From positions 601,119 through 665,118 of the forward strand of contig MNCI01012686.1 in assembly GCA_015680685.1 (NCBI GenBank): DNA of 64,000 nucleotides. Reading direction: 5' to 3'. The notes under the pieces are model-generated. The model saw only the letters and a program-made list of their open reading frames with translations, ran no database searches and was not told where the DNA came from. Below are positions 1-10,730 of this stretch, piece by piece; the first letter of the stretch is position 1, and each line of letters starts with the position of its first letter. A program made the translations under genes and the position numbers. This DNA comes from Gnetum montanum. Its lineage: Eukaryota > Streptophyta > Gnetopsida > Gnetales > Gnetaceae.

Positions 1-471
1 GTTTAAACATTTGAGATCTTTACACAAATCTACTTTCTTTTTCTCTTCTTTCTATTTTCATTGAATTTTGCTCTATTTCTAGTTTTCTTGTGGAACTATC
101 TCTTTCTCTGAGGAAAATTAGAAGTAGATTCACAGAATTTTGCTAAAATGTTTTTGCAAAACTTTATTTGTTACAAGTAGATATTATAAGGACTGCATAG
201 ACTAGGTAATTGAACAAAATAAGAACTCTCAACAACTCACAGTACTTGGCAAAGTTGGTTGAATCTCTTTAAGATAAGTCATTTATAATTTAACACACAA
301 CCCAATCATTTCATTTTTCACAATAGCACACCACAATAGCACACACATACTCACATTAACTACTAAGTCTATTTGGAGGTATCTGGGCCTTGGTGTTGCC
401 AAAAGACCAGCAAGCACCTAAATCCTGTTCGAGGACACTCATTGGCCATCACGTCCCAAATGGTCGCAACA
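1..471 (+). repeat. T1 5' LTR, 3' part only
   Basis: Matches 10257-10730 with about 37 differences by eye, mostly transitions. The shared sequence stops at ...CAACA, a normal LTR end. The promoter part of this LTR lies before the window. Confidence 0.85.
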
Positions 472-478
472 GTTCTTT

Positions 479-496
479 TGGCGCTAGAAGGAGGGC
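479..496 (+). other. T1 primer binding site
   Basis: TGGCGCTAGAAGGAGGGC begins 8 bases after the LTR end and starts with TGG, as expected for pairing with a tRNA CCA end. Element C has a closely similar site (TGGTGCTAGATGGAGGG) at the same place, which supports a shared lineage. I cannot name the tRNA with certainty. Confidence 0.6.
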
Positions 497-596
497 TGAA
501 AATTTAGCCTCTAAGTTCATAAGCCATATAATTTTAGCACATCAACAATTCTTTGTTGCTATAAAGGCTTAAGAAATTAAATACTATTTTTAGTTC

Positions 597-2087
597 ATGA
601 CCAAGAAGATTGATAGTTTGGAAAATTTAAAAGTTTCAAAAGATATTCTAGATTGTAAGATTGATTCTTCAGCAGAAGAAGAACAAAAGAAAGTTTTTGA
701 ATTAGGAACAAGTAGTGGAGTGAAAACTAGAAGATCAAGAAGATAACCTATTATATATGGTTTATCGATTCATAAGAGAAGATCTAGAAAGTCTAACAGT
801 TCAATTATCTAAAGAAATAGGATGACAAATCCTTGGCAAAGAGTTACACCATTAGGATTTCAAAATTACAATGATATTCCTAAGGTAGTTTACAAATATT
901 TTCCTGAGCCTTTCATTACTAAAAAATCTTATTTAGCTGAAGAATATATTCAGATGTTTGAGTTAGCTTTAGCTCATGCAAATATTCAACATGATGATCA
1001 AGCTTGTAGGTTGTTTGTATCAAATCTAAAGGATATGGCTCAGATTTGGTATTCAAACTTACCAAATAATAGTATTACAAGTTGAGATGACATGAAGAAT
1101 CTTTTCTTAGCCCAGTTTGGTAATCAATTAGATCAACAACAACTATACTATGGGCTGATACAAGCTAAGTAAGGAGTTAAAGAGTCAATTAGAGATTTTA
1201 ACATCAAGTTTCAATGAATGTGTGGACTCTTTCAAAGACAATATAGACCATCAGAATAAATGCTTAAAGAAACTTATGTTAACGCTTTCAACCCCAACAT
1301 TTCAATTTGGTTAAGGAGAACTCCAAACTTAACTACACTACATGACTACTTTAGTGAAGCTATATAGTTAGAAAAATAATTGAACTTGAATCCTGAAGAA
1401 AATATTGCAATTCAAAAAAGAGAAGAAAGAGTTATGATTCCTATGCAAGATTTTGCTCAATTTAAAGCTTTACCAGGTCCATCTCATGTTAAGATAGAGC
1501 AAGAACATGAAAGAGTAGAATCTGAAAAAGGACAATTAATGAGAGATATGTCTAAAAAAATAGTGAAGCTTGAGAAAGCCTTGGCAAGAGTTAATATCAA
1601 GGAAGAAAGAAAAAATAGAAAGCATAAGCATCAAGACACTAAGTTAGCAGAAGATAAGGATGAAAGTGACCTTATTATGTCTAACTTTCTTGATATTAAA
1701 TCTAATATTGAGTTATCTAGTGTTCATTATGCAAGTAAATCTTCTAGCAATGTACCTAGCGATACTTCTTCTCTATCAAGTTCTGAAGAAGATATTTCTT
1801 CAGATGAAGAATGCAATAACAATGAGGAAAATGGATATACTCTTCGATCTAAGGAAAGATTAACTACTTCTAGACCCCCAAATTTTATTACTAATCCATC
1901 TACTAAGAGAAAAGCTTTTGAGTCAAATAAAAGAGATAAGAATAAAGGTAAAGACAATCAAGTAGAGCAAAACACTCCAAATCAATCTTTTAATAAATGG
2001 ATAAAGAGACCAAGCTTTATTGGTGATAGAGAGTATGATTTGATTGAAGACCTTAAACATGTCAAGGCCAATATTAGCTTTTATTAG
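597..2087 (+). pseudogene. T1 gag pseudogene
   Basis: One frame runs from ATG 597 to 2087 with scattered stops, for example at the end of the first segment near 745, at 1083-1085 and around 1145-1380. The middle (822-1320) has the hydrophobic and aromatic pattern of a plant retrotransposon capsid, with YNDIPKVVYKYF near its start and IWYSNLP later. The C-terminal half (1380-2087) is highly charged, coiled-coil-like (MSKKIVKLEKALARVNIK) and Ser/Glu/Lys-rich. No CCHC zinc knuckle is seen. C's gag at 23387 starts in the same way (YHDIPQLL). Gag would form the particle that packages the RNA, but this copy cannot make a full protein. Confidence 0.75.
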
Positions 2088-2171
2088 CTTCTTCAAATAG
2101 GAGATCAACAAAGAAAGGCTTTAGAGTTCATTAAAGGTTAAAGGAGAGTTAGAGAATTAAAGTTAAGTTAT

Positions 2172-2640
2172 GTGTCTAATAATAATGAGAAATTAAAGAC
2201 CTCGTATGATAAGGAAGCTCCTCCTTTTCTTTTGACAATGAAATTAAAGGATAAATACTTACACAATTGTCTGATTGATTCTGGAGCTATGTCTACTATA
2301 ATGTCATTGTCTATATGTAAGAAACTTGGTTTGATTCCTGAAAAATCAAATAAAAAGATTGTTCAAGTGGATAAAAGTAGAGTGAAGATTGTGGGTCAAT
2401 TACCAAATGTCCTATTGGAAATTGCTTCTAAACCCTGCATTAGAAGTAGAGTAACTATTCAAGTGGCAGAAATACCAGATTCGCATAGTCTCGTATTGAG
2501 TAGGAGTTGGAGCAAGAATTTCTCAGGTTACATATCAATAGATTATTCTCACATGTGGCTACCTTGGAAAGAAGAACCAAATCAAATATACATTTATAGT
2601 AAACCTTTGATGATTGATAACATTACTTCAAATGGAAAAA
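2172..2640 (+). pseudogene. T1 aspartic protease domain
   Basis: The retropepsin active site is intact: CLIDSGAMSTIMS, with the catalytic Asp codon at 2277-2279. It is followed by SICKKLGL and, about 60 residues on, a HSLVLSRSWSKNF stretch where flap and dimer segments are expected. The domain is open over its whole length and in frame with gag. In the living element it would cut the Gag-Pol polyprotein. It is the best preserved of the proteases in the window; those of A and B have lost the active-site Asp. Confidence 0.8.
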
Positions 2641-2729
2641 GTAAAATGGTTGAAAAAGGAGGTGTTGAAAACAAAATTTGTACACTCCAAGAAAATTATA
2701 GTTCTGAAAAAGAACACTCAAAGAATGAG

Positions 2730-3110
2730 GATAAATGGGATTTATACTTTGATGGTTCGTGTAATTCAAAAGGTGCAGGAGTCGGTATAGTTATATTAGG
2801 AATGATTCACCTGAAATTCTCAAAGAAATTCATCTATCTTTCCCTTGTATTAGCAACAAAGCTAAGTATGAAGCTTTATGTATTGGTATAAGAATAGCTC
2901 TAGAAAAAAGATTGAAGTAATCACTATAAAAGGAGACTCAAGATTAGTTTGTGAACAAGTAAAAGGTAACTACATAGTAAAGAGCTCATTCTTAAGACCT
3001 TATAAGCAACTTGCTTGTAAGATGTTAGATCAATTTCAACATTGTCAAATAGAGTATATAAACAGAGCAGAGAATCTTATAGCAGATGATTTGGCAAAGG
3101 CATCTTCAAC
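2730..3110 (+). pseudogene. T1 additional RNase H (archaeal-type) upstream of RT
   Basis: WDLYFDGSCNSKGAGVGIVI (first acidic residue at codon 2751) is the opening strand of a type I RNase H. NKAKYEALCIG carries the Glu at about 2870, IKGDSRLVCEQV the Asp at 2935, and AENLIADDLAKA the last Asp near 3085. This is separate from the usual retrotransposon RNase H, which follows RT at 4311-4900. The YEAL and GDS motifs resemble the archaeal-type RNase H known as a second domain in Tat elements. Two frameshifts, near 2795 and 2905, break it. Its position between protease and RT is unusual. Confidence 0.75.
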
Positions 3111-3489
3111 ATTGGATATGCAAATAATAGAAAATTACAAGAATGTCATGATTGAAGAAGAACATCGGCCATTAGTACCAGATAATATAAGACATTTACA
3201 AGTATTTGAATATGATGATCAAGTACTAAAATTTATGAAAAACAAACAAGAATTTGAGGGTCAAGTGATACCTGAAATGTCATCAAACTCCAAAATTAAT
3301 TTCATTCCAAAAAGGATGATTGACTTGGAATAAGAGTTCAAGAAAAATTTACTTACTAGAAAAGATTTACAAAACCCAGATAGTTAAGCTTTCAAGGTAG
3401 TGAATTTTGGATTAGATAGAATACCAAAGATGTTGAATGTTACAAAGGAAAGAGATCCGAGTTTCAAGGAAAATTTGTAAACATGTCTA

Positions 3490-4235
3490 AGAAATAATTT
3501 GGATAATTTTGCTTGGTCTTATGATGATCTTAAAGCTTTTAGACCAGATGTGATGACACATAAAATTCCTTTAATAGAAGGTTGTAAAATAGTTAAGAAA
3601 AAAAAAGAAAATTTAATCCATCATTTGAACCAGCTATGGAAGTCAAAATCAAGAAGTTGTTACAAGAATAAATCATATATCCAGTACTATATTCAACATG
3701 GCTTGCTAACCTTGTTCCAGTGAGAAAGAAAAATGGTGATATAAGGCTTTGTGTATACTTTAGAAATCTGATTGATGCCTCAAAAAATGATAAGTATCCA
3801 CTTCTAAGAATTGATGAGATGCTAATTAAAGTTTCAGGTTGTCAAGTATATTGTTTCTTAGATGGTTTCTCAGGTTATAATCAAATCATGGTAGATAAGA
3901 ATGATAAATATAAAACAACATTTATCACCAAATGGGAAACTTTCTCTTACCAAAGAATGCCATTTGGATTGTCAAATGTTGGAGCTACTTTTCAAAGAGC
4001 AATGAATTTAGCATTTAAGGATTTACTAGGCAAATTCGTGGTGGTTTATTTGGATGATATTACAATATTCTCAAAGAAAAAAGAAGATCATATTAATCAT
4101 CTCCAACAAGTTTTCGATAGATGTCGTGAGTTTGGTATTTCATTAAATCCTAAGAAGTGTATCTTTGGGGTTAAATTCGAAAGCTTATTAGGCCATGTGA
4201 TATGTCAAGAAGGAATTTCCATAGAAAATTCCTGA
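3490..4235 (+). pseudogene. T1 reverse transcriptase domain
   Basis: Starts with a linker (DNFAWSYDDL at 3511) typical of the region before RT. A frameshift lies between about 3640 and 3720. The palm follows: RKKNGDIRLCVYFRNLIDA, FLDGFSGYNQI, MPFGLSNVGATFQRAMN, then the catalytic VVYLDDITIFS with Asp codons at 4053 and 4056, and LGHVICQEGI near the end. The domain stops at TGA 4233-4235 inside what should be continuous pol. The fingers and palm order is normal for Ty3/gypsy RT. Confidence 0.85.
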
Positions 4236-4930
4236 ATCCAAGCAGTACAGAATATTGAACATCCCACAAGTAAGAAATCTCTTAGATCTTTCTTTGGGAA
4301 AATAAACTTTGTGAAAAAGTTCATCCCCGGGTTTACTGAAATTACCAAGCCTTTGATGCATATGCTAAAAAAAGATGTCCAAGTAGAGAAAACACCAGAA
4401 TCAGAGAGAGCTTTATCAAAAATTAAAAATACTATACAAGAGACTCCATATTTGGTGAAGCCTAGGCTTAAAGAATACTTTTGGCTATATTCTTTTGCTT
4501 CGAATGATTCTATCGCTGTCGTTTTAACACAAAAAGATGATGAAGGTCAAGATGAACCAATTAGATTTTTTGGGTATCAGTTGAAAGGTTCAAAATTAAA
4601 TTATTCAAACTTAGAGAAACAATCATTTACAGTCATCAAAGCACTTCAACATTTTAAGTATTATTTGGAAAGTTCATTAATCCACATTATGCTAATTGAA
4701 CCTGCAGTCAAGCGATTCCTAGCCCAAAATGAGATTGGATTAAAAAAAGGAAAATGGCTTATAAAGTTGCAAAGTTTCAGATTTTCATTGGAAATATGCA
4801 AAAAAATTAAGGGAATGGGTTTAGCCAAGTTAATGACTAGAAAAGGTGAAGTATGTACACTTGACACCCATGAAGAGAATTGGTATGATAAAATTCTCAA
4901 ATTTCTTAATACAAGGAAAATCCCAAATAA
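4236..4930 (+). pseudogene. T1 RT connection and Ty3-type RNase H
   Basis: Reads in the same frame as RT after one stop: FVKKFIPGFTEITKPLMHML is the usual thumb/connection motif and the segment near 4480-4660 (LYSFASNDSIAVVLTQ, then LNYSNLEKQSFTVIKALQHF) is RNase H. The first catalytic Asp of the typical TDAS motif reads as Asn in FASNDS, so activity is doubtful. The far end is poorly conserved. Confidence 0.75.
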
Positions 4931-6128
4931 TTTAACTGGAAGTCAAAAGAGAGCTTTCTTCAAAAGAGCACGAAGATTTGTTGTTAAAGATGGTATATTA
5001 TATAGAAAGGATTTTCGGGGGGTTTTATTGAAATGTGTTCATAATGATCAAATTAGTTTCATTTTGGAAAAATTTCATGATCATTTGAATTTATTTTATG
5101 AATTACCTAAGTCAACTATGCAACATATACTTCGATATGGATATTACTGGCCTTCCATGTATCACAACATTAGTTCAAAGATTCAAACATGCTATAAATG
5201 TCAAATTCATGGGTCCAAAATTAAAAAGGCTAAAGCCCCTTTAAAGCCAATAGTTGCAGATAGACCATTTTAGCAATGGGGTTTGGATTTTATTAGTACA
5301 ATTACTCCTTCAAGAGTTGGACACAAGTTTATTCTCACAGCTACTGATTATTTCACTAAATAGTCTGAAGCAAAGGCTCTAAGAGGAAGTTCAGCATCTG
5401 ATGTGATTAAGTTTATAGAAGACCACATTCTAAGTAGATTTGTTCTACCCAAAGTATTAGTGTCAGACAATGGACCCACCTTCAAATCTAAAGAGTTTAT
5501 AAAATGGGCATCAGGAAAATCTATTTTCTTATTTTCTTCATCAAACTACTATTCTCAAAGAAATGGCCTAGAAGAATCCACCAATAAAAAGCTTATCGCT
5601 TATATGAAGAAATTGATGGATGGAAATCCTGGAAATTGGATCAATTATCTACAATCCACATTATGGTCAGATCGAATTAGATTCAAGAGAGCTATTGGGA
5701 CATCACCGTATAACTTAATCTATGGTTTGGTAACAAGAATTACAAATAAGATTGTAAGCTTAGCTTCTGAATTCGTATAAAGATATAGTAAAAAAATTGA
5801 TAAAGATAAAAGTTTTATGACTTTGCTTATTAAAAGAAAAGCTGAAGTAGATAAAGCAAGGGATAATTTGTTACAGAATACCTCTCAAGTTAAAAGATGG
5901 TTTGATAGGAAAGCTTTAAAAAGAACTTTCAAGATAGGGGACCTTGTCCTATTATGGAATATGAAGAAACCGAATAAGTTTACATCGACGTAGATTGGTC
6001 CATTTCAAATTACAAAGCAATTGTCAGAGGATACTTACAAATTATCAACTTTGGATGACATGGAATTGCAATTTCCATATAATGTTTTGCATATAAAATA
6101 TTATTTCAAACAATTTCATATAGCTTAA
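4931..6128 (+). pseudogene. T1 integrase
   Basis: The zinc-binding part (FHDHLNLFYELPKST, then CYKCQIHG near 5200) leads to the core. The three catalytic acidic residues are visible: ATDYF (Asp at 5346), VSDNGPTF (Asp at 5466) and GLEESTNKK (Glu at 5574). A stop at 5361-5363 and one at 5271-5273 interrupt the frame. The C-terminal part runs to TAA 6126-6128 (GPFQITKQLSEDTYKLSTLD) without a chromodomain, as expected for Tat. C's remnant at 25945-26223 is homologous to this end. Confidence 0.8.
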
Positions 6129-6303
6129 AGATGTCCTTACACAAAATAATATATGTATATACTATTAGGTATAATATTACTAGGAATATAGTATTAATTA
6201 TTATGTTTAATTATGCTATTGGTATATAGTTAGATAAGTAGATAGTATATTATAATAATAAATATATTTAGGATAAATTTATTTAAATTAGAAAATAGTT
6301 TTC
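6129..6303. other. AT-rich spacer after T1 pol
   Basis: About 175 bases of TA-rich sequence with repeated TATAT/TAATAT runs. No ORF or element signal is seen. Confidence 0.5.
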
Positions 6304-6570
6304 CTTCAAGTGAGGCAAGTGGAATCCTACAAGTGAAACAAGTGGAATCCTACAAGTGTGACAAGTGGAGAAGGTGTCTCATCCACCACTTAGTGAGGAT
6401 TTTGACAAGTGGTTAGAATGCCTCAAAAGAGGAAAAATTGGTCGAAGACTCTTTGAGGGAATTTTAAATTTCTAGCACCTATAAAAAGAGGATTTGGTTG
6501 CCTAGGATTTCCTCATCTTCCAATTCAAGTTGAGTAAAGAAAGTAAGAAAAAGATAATTTGAAAGAGAAG
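6304..6570 (+). promoter_or_regulatory. Promoter-like block: CAAGTGG repeats and TATA box inside T1
   Basis: 6304-6410 has several copies of CAAGTG(G/A), two of them in the longer repeat caagtggaatcctacaagtg. A TATA box, CCTATAAAAAGAGG, lies at about 6479-6492, some 80 bases before ATG 6571. The layout looks like an LTR U3 promoter or a host promoter, but no second LTR copy of it is present in the window. It lies downstream of pol, so it would drive a separate transcript of the ORF at 6571. Confidence 0.4.
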
Positions 6571-7080
6571 ATGGAGTTTGGGAAAATAATGAGAAAACCT
6601 TTTATTCCATATGTGATGGGATGTTGCCCTGAACATGTCTTAAAGGCTTATTTGAAAGCTAGAGCATGTAGAGCACCGAAGGAGTGTCCTTTCATGGCTT
6701 GGTTGGCCGATGAATTCTCATTCCTCATAAAAGGGTTAGAGATAGAGTCAAATGTTTGGGGGCAATATCAAGATTGCACCCAAGAAGAGGAGAAGAGAGA
6801 AGAGCAACCAACCAATGAAGAGTCATGGGCATGGGAAGAGGCCTTTGTCTCCCAAGAGGAAAATGAAGGACCCAATTAGGAAGAATAGAAGAGTATATCT
6901 GAAAAAGAAAATAAGAAAAGTGCTGAAGAAAAAGTTCTAGTAGATCAAGTTAAGACCTCCACGAAGCCAGAAAACAATAGAACAACCTTCATCACATCAG
7001 AAATTGCTTATGAGATAGTTAGAGAGATGAGGATTCCTACCAGAGTAACCCTCACAATTCTGTTCCCATCTCAAGAATAG
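6571..7080 (+). pseudogene. Unrecognised ORF downstream of T1 pol
   Basis: The first ATG after the TATA box opens a 102-residue frame to the stop at 6877-6879. The frame continues past two stops (6877 and 6886) to TAG 7078, about 170 codons in all. The N-terminal half is Cys/Ala-rich (MGCCPEHVLKAYLKARACRA) with a short hydrophobic stretch (MAWLADEFSFLI). The rest is strongly acidic and basic (EEEKREEQ, then KENKKSAEEK). I do not recognise the protein. Its place matches where some plant retrotransposons carry an extra 3' ORF. It could also be a host exon caught with its promoter. Confidence 0.35.
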
Positions 7081-8383
7081 TCCATGAAGGACTTGATAAT
7101 GTACAATTTATTATTTTTCTTAGGAATGAGGTTTTGATACTATCAAAACTTATGTTTGATGGGAATTTTCCTCCAAAAATATTTCTGTTCAGCTGTAAAA
7201 GTTTAATAACAGTTTCACTTGTAAAAAGGGCTTGCATAATTTTCTTTAAGTTTTTAAGAGGGCAGAAATGTTGGCACATTTGGCCATTTCATGGAACAGC
7301 AAAAGTAGATACTCAAAAGACAATGATAGAGAATATGATAAAAAAGTATGCAAATGATATTAATTCCATCCCACTTTCGTCATAAAATTGATATTCAAAT
7401 GAAAAGGCCGATGATAAATGGGCATTGGCTTACAATGGTCATCATAAGATTGATATGCATGATCTTGAAAGTCTCATCTCCATAACATAGACTGCCAAAG
7501 ATGGAAAACAAGATTGGTTACCAATGTGCTAGATGGATGATTGAATGGCAAGAATTAAGTGGAACTTAACTCTAGGAACTACAATTCTTAGCAGAAATAT
7601 ATCCACTGTTAGCAAAAAAAAAAACAGGTTGTTTTTGAGGAAAATCCAGATCCAAGTTATGTTGAAAATCAAAAGGGTTTGCAAATATGGTTCCTGGAAA
7701 ACATGCCACAAGTAATGGTTGTCACTATTACCACCATTTTCAGATACAAGAGCATTAAGACAAAGTTCAGCAACTGGCTTGAACATGCTTCTCCTAATGG
7801 ATGCAAATATTATTATAATAAATTCACAAGTAGGATAAGCCTGCAGAATTAAATGTAGCTAAAAAGTAGTTTCATCAACCTAGCTTTTTGTAAATCCAGA
7901 ACTTAATGAGACAGTCTTTGAGAGCTTGGTTTGAAAGAGAAGGGAGGCACCTATGTAAGATTGGGGTTAGTGAATGAAGGAAAAACACAAGCAAAGTAAT
8001 AGGAACATATCAAAATATAAAAATCCATGACATTTTGCAAACAAAAACTGCTGCTGGCTATGCTTGGACTATTATTGGTACGGTAACTGTATTAGACAAA
8101 GATAAGTTTGTGCCCTCTGATTCCTATGCTATGCATCTACTTTGGTACTCTACTCATGTTTCAATTGATCAGGAAAATACAGACTTAAATTGGGACATGT
8201 TCAGTGTTCCGAAAACCTAAATGGTAGTACATGGCAACAGAGCATTAGTTTCCAAATGCAGCTGCAAAGAAGACAATGAAACAGTGATAGGCACTAACCT
8301 AGAATAGGGGCAAGGCCTCGCACACAACAAGTGGGAAAAACGTTCTTTAGTCCGAATTTCTACGACGATTTTACAAAAGCTAA
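7081..8383 (+). other. Host-like segment with one exon-like ORF (8009-8220) inside T1
   Basis: No retrotransposon domain is found. A stop-free stretch at about 8009-8220 reads KIHDILQTKTAAGYAWTIIG and continues to MFSVPKT before TAA. It looks coding in composition, but I do not recognise it. The rest (7081-8000) has only short broken frames. It lies upstream of, and on the same strand as, the zinc-finger-like segment at 8384, so both may come from one captured gene. Confidence 0.3.
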
Positions 8384-9036
8384 ACCTGCGACATAGTAAT
8401 ATGCAGAAATGAAGAGAGTTTTGAGGATATTGTTGTTGAGATTACAGACTATTTTTCGAAACTGTGCATTTACTGCGGAGGTGAAAGCGTTGAATCGTGG
8501 CATTTAGCCACTGGAATCGTAGGCCTCCTATGCATGGACTGTTACATATGCAACGTTGCAGCTGATGGGAAGACTATTAAGTAGCCAGGTGGCCGAGGCA
8601 AGGGCGCTCACTGCGGTACTAATTTTGGTGCAACGTGGGATGATGCGGCAGCTGCCAGTGAACCATCTGCATGGGTGGTTCAGTCCAGCGGAGCGTGAAC
8701 CATGGAGGCATGGCTGTGCATGGGAGAAGCTATCCAGCAAAATTGGCAGCTGGCTTAACGGCATAGCGCATCATCCACAATATATCAGTACCCGTATCGA
8801 AAAATATATTCAAAGAAAAAGAATCCATGGGATATCATACATGAACTAGACACGTTTATCCACACTTGACGCAACGGCAGGGCCTTCTTTCGCGATGGTA
8901 GTTGATATACGGTTCTGGTAGGACAAAATAATTTGAAACTATTTTCCAGTAGTTTCAAGCTTGGTGCCTTCACATTCGAAGGCATTCTTAATGGTGCCAA
9001 GAAGCCAGCAGCAAATTCTACGTGGATTTAAAATGC
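8384..9036 (+). pseudogene. GATA-type zinc-finger-like exon(s), broken, inside T1
   Basis: One frame shows NEESFEDIVVEITDYFSKLC and then a Cys-X2-Cys-X18-Cys-X2-Cys array (Cys codons at 8465, 8474, 8534 and 8543). A Trp is the 8th residue after the second Cys and a Leu directly precedes the third, the spacing of a plant GATA finger. About 20 residues after the finger, past a TAG at 8582-8584, HCGTNFGATW again has Trp 8 residues after Cys, like a degenerate second finger. An upstream TGCAG at 8402-8406 could be a 3' splice site. Further along, 8925-9036 is open (LKLFSSSFKLGAFTFEG). Several stops make it a pseudogene. This is a match to the finger pattern only; the rest of the protein is unknown. 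Confidence 0.4.
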
Positions 9037-9348
9037 AAATACAGATGATTTACTTATACACATTTATAAGGATCGACTTTCTTCATTTAAAAAAAAACCA
9101 TATAGCTACTGACACCAACATCTACACTAAGGTGGATGCCGAATTACTTTCTTACTACCACCCCCCCCCGAAAACTACTAGGGCTTTAGTGGTTAATGAT
9201 ATTTAACATTTAAAAACTTAAAATCCTAAATAAAAATAAAATGACAATTGTATGAAGCTTTTATAGTATTGGAGATCTTAGATTTATTATTATTATTATA
9301 TGGGTTTTCACTTATAAAAGAAATATTTATAATATTTACACATGCTAA
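9037..9348. other. AT-rich end of the T1 internal region
   Basis: Holds a run of nine or more C at about 9160-9170 and TTA/AAT-rich sequence. No clear polypurine tract is seen just before the proposed LTR start, so that boundary is uncertain. Confidence 0.4.
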
Positions 9349-10730
9349 TGTTAACATGATTTTCTTCTAACTTTATGTATAAGTTACAACTTCCTAACTT
9401 GTTGGGCAAGTAAGATCTCCTAACTTGTTGGGCAGGTTATAACTTCCTTACTTGGGAGAGAAGTTAGCTAAGATATTTTGGAATATCTAACTACCTTTTG
9501 AATCCTATAAAAAGGCTTCAGGGGTTAGAAGAAAAATATATCACACACTTGGGATCACACACTCTTGGGGAAAAGAGCATTTATAAAAAAGACATTGTGG
9601 AAGATTACTTGTAAGATGACTTGCTAAAGAGAATATTTCAGCCTCTTTGTCATAGTCCTATGAGTTATGCTTATTGCTTTTTATTTTGTTTAAATTTTTT
9701 AGCTAGTGGTTTACATAGTATCATGCTTGGCAAGTAATTTTGGGATTTTTAGATTGCTCTTATTGTTCTTGTTGCATAAATGAAAATTTCTATTAAAATT
9801 TTGTCATAGAAGAGCTTCTGTTTGAAAGCCTTAAGAGCATTTTGGTAGTGAATTTTATTATTGTGCAATGTATAAGAACTGCTATTGAGATTGTTGTAAG
9901 AGAGCCTCTGTTTGTAGTCAAGCCGTTGAACGATTCAATAGTCAAGAGGGTTCAGAAAATCTTTGGTATTTTGATAAGACCAGAATAAATTCTTTTATCT
10001 TTAAAGTGAATCTCTGTGGTATTTCAATAAAAAATTGTCAAGTCTTTTGAAGGTTCTGTTGAATGCAATCGGTGACATCCATTATCTAGCTAAAATAAAG
10101 TCTAGTACATGATAGTTTACACAGCAATTTTTTAGGTAGCATAATTGGATTGTCTTGAAGAAATTGCTTATTTGAGCTTTGGAAGTTTGAACAATTTTTA
10201 GTTATTAAATTTGTGATAGCTTTATTGCGAAGTGTTTACTTGTATCATTTTACCTTGTTTAAACATTTGAGATCTTTACACAAATCTACTTTCTTTTTCT
10301 CTTCTTTCTATTTACATTGAATCTCGCTCTATTTCTAGTTTTCTTGTGGAACTATCTCTTTCTCTGGGGAAAATTAGAAGTAGATTCATAGAGTTGTGCA
10401 AAAATGTTTTTGCAAAACTTTATTTGTTACAAGTAGGTATTATAAGGACCGCATAAACTAGGCAATTGAACAAAATAAGAACTCTCAACAACTCACAGTA
10501 CTTGACAAAGTTGGTTAAATCTCTTTAAGATAAGTCATTTATAGTTTAACACACAACCCAATCATTTCATTTTTTGCAACAGCATACTGCAACAGCACAC
10601 ACACATACTCACATTAACTACTGAGTCTATTTGGAGGTATCTAGGCCTTGGTGTTGCCAGAAGACCAGCAAGTACCTAAATCCTATTCAAGGACACTCGT
10701 TGGCAGTTGCGTCCCAAACGATCACCAACA
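9349..10730 (+). repeat. T1 3' LTR
   Basis: The end at 10730 (...CAACA) and the part from 10257 are proven by the match with 1-471. The start at 9349 (TGTTAACATG) is inferred because it gives TGTT...AACA inverted ends. It lies upstream of a good TATA box (CCTATAAAAAGG, 9504-9515) and three repeats of AACTTGTTGGGCA-like sequence at 9390-9450. Length would be about 1.38 kb. The upstream half cannot be checked because the 5' copy is outside the window. Confidence 0.7.

Larger units (their letters stand above)
1..10730 (+). mobile_element. T1: Tat-like Ty3/gypsy LTR retrotransposon, decayed, 5' end outside the window
   Basis: Positions 1-471 repeat at 10257-10730 in the same orientation, about nine bases in ten identical by eye, so the window opens inside the 5' LTR and the 3' LTR ends at 10730. 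Between them the order is primer site, gag, protease, an extra RNase H, RT, RNase H and integrase, ending at 6128. This order and the integrase C-terminus fit the Tat branch of non-chromoviral Ty3/gypsy elements. The pol frame has several frameshifts and internal stops, so the copy is dead. Some 3.2 kb between integrase and the 3' LTR (6129-9348) is not typical pol and carries an ORF with a TATA box and host-like sequence. The element appears inserted in the 3' spacer of element A, which starts at 10731. Confidence 0.85.
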
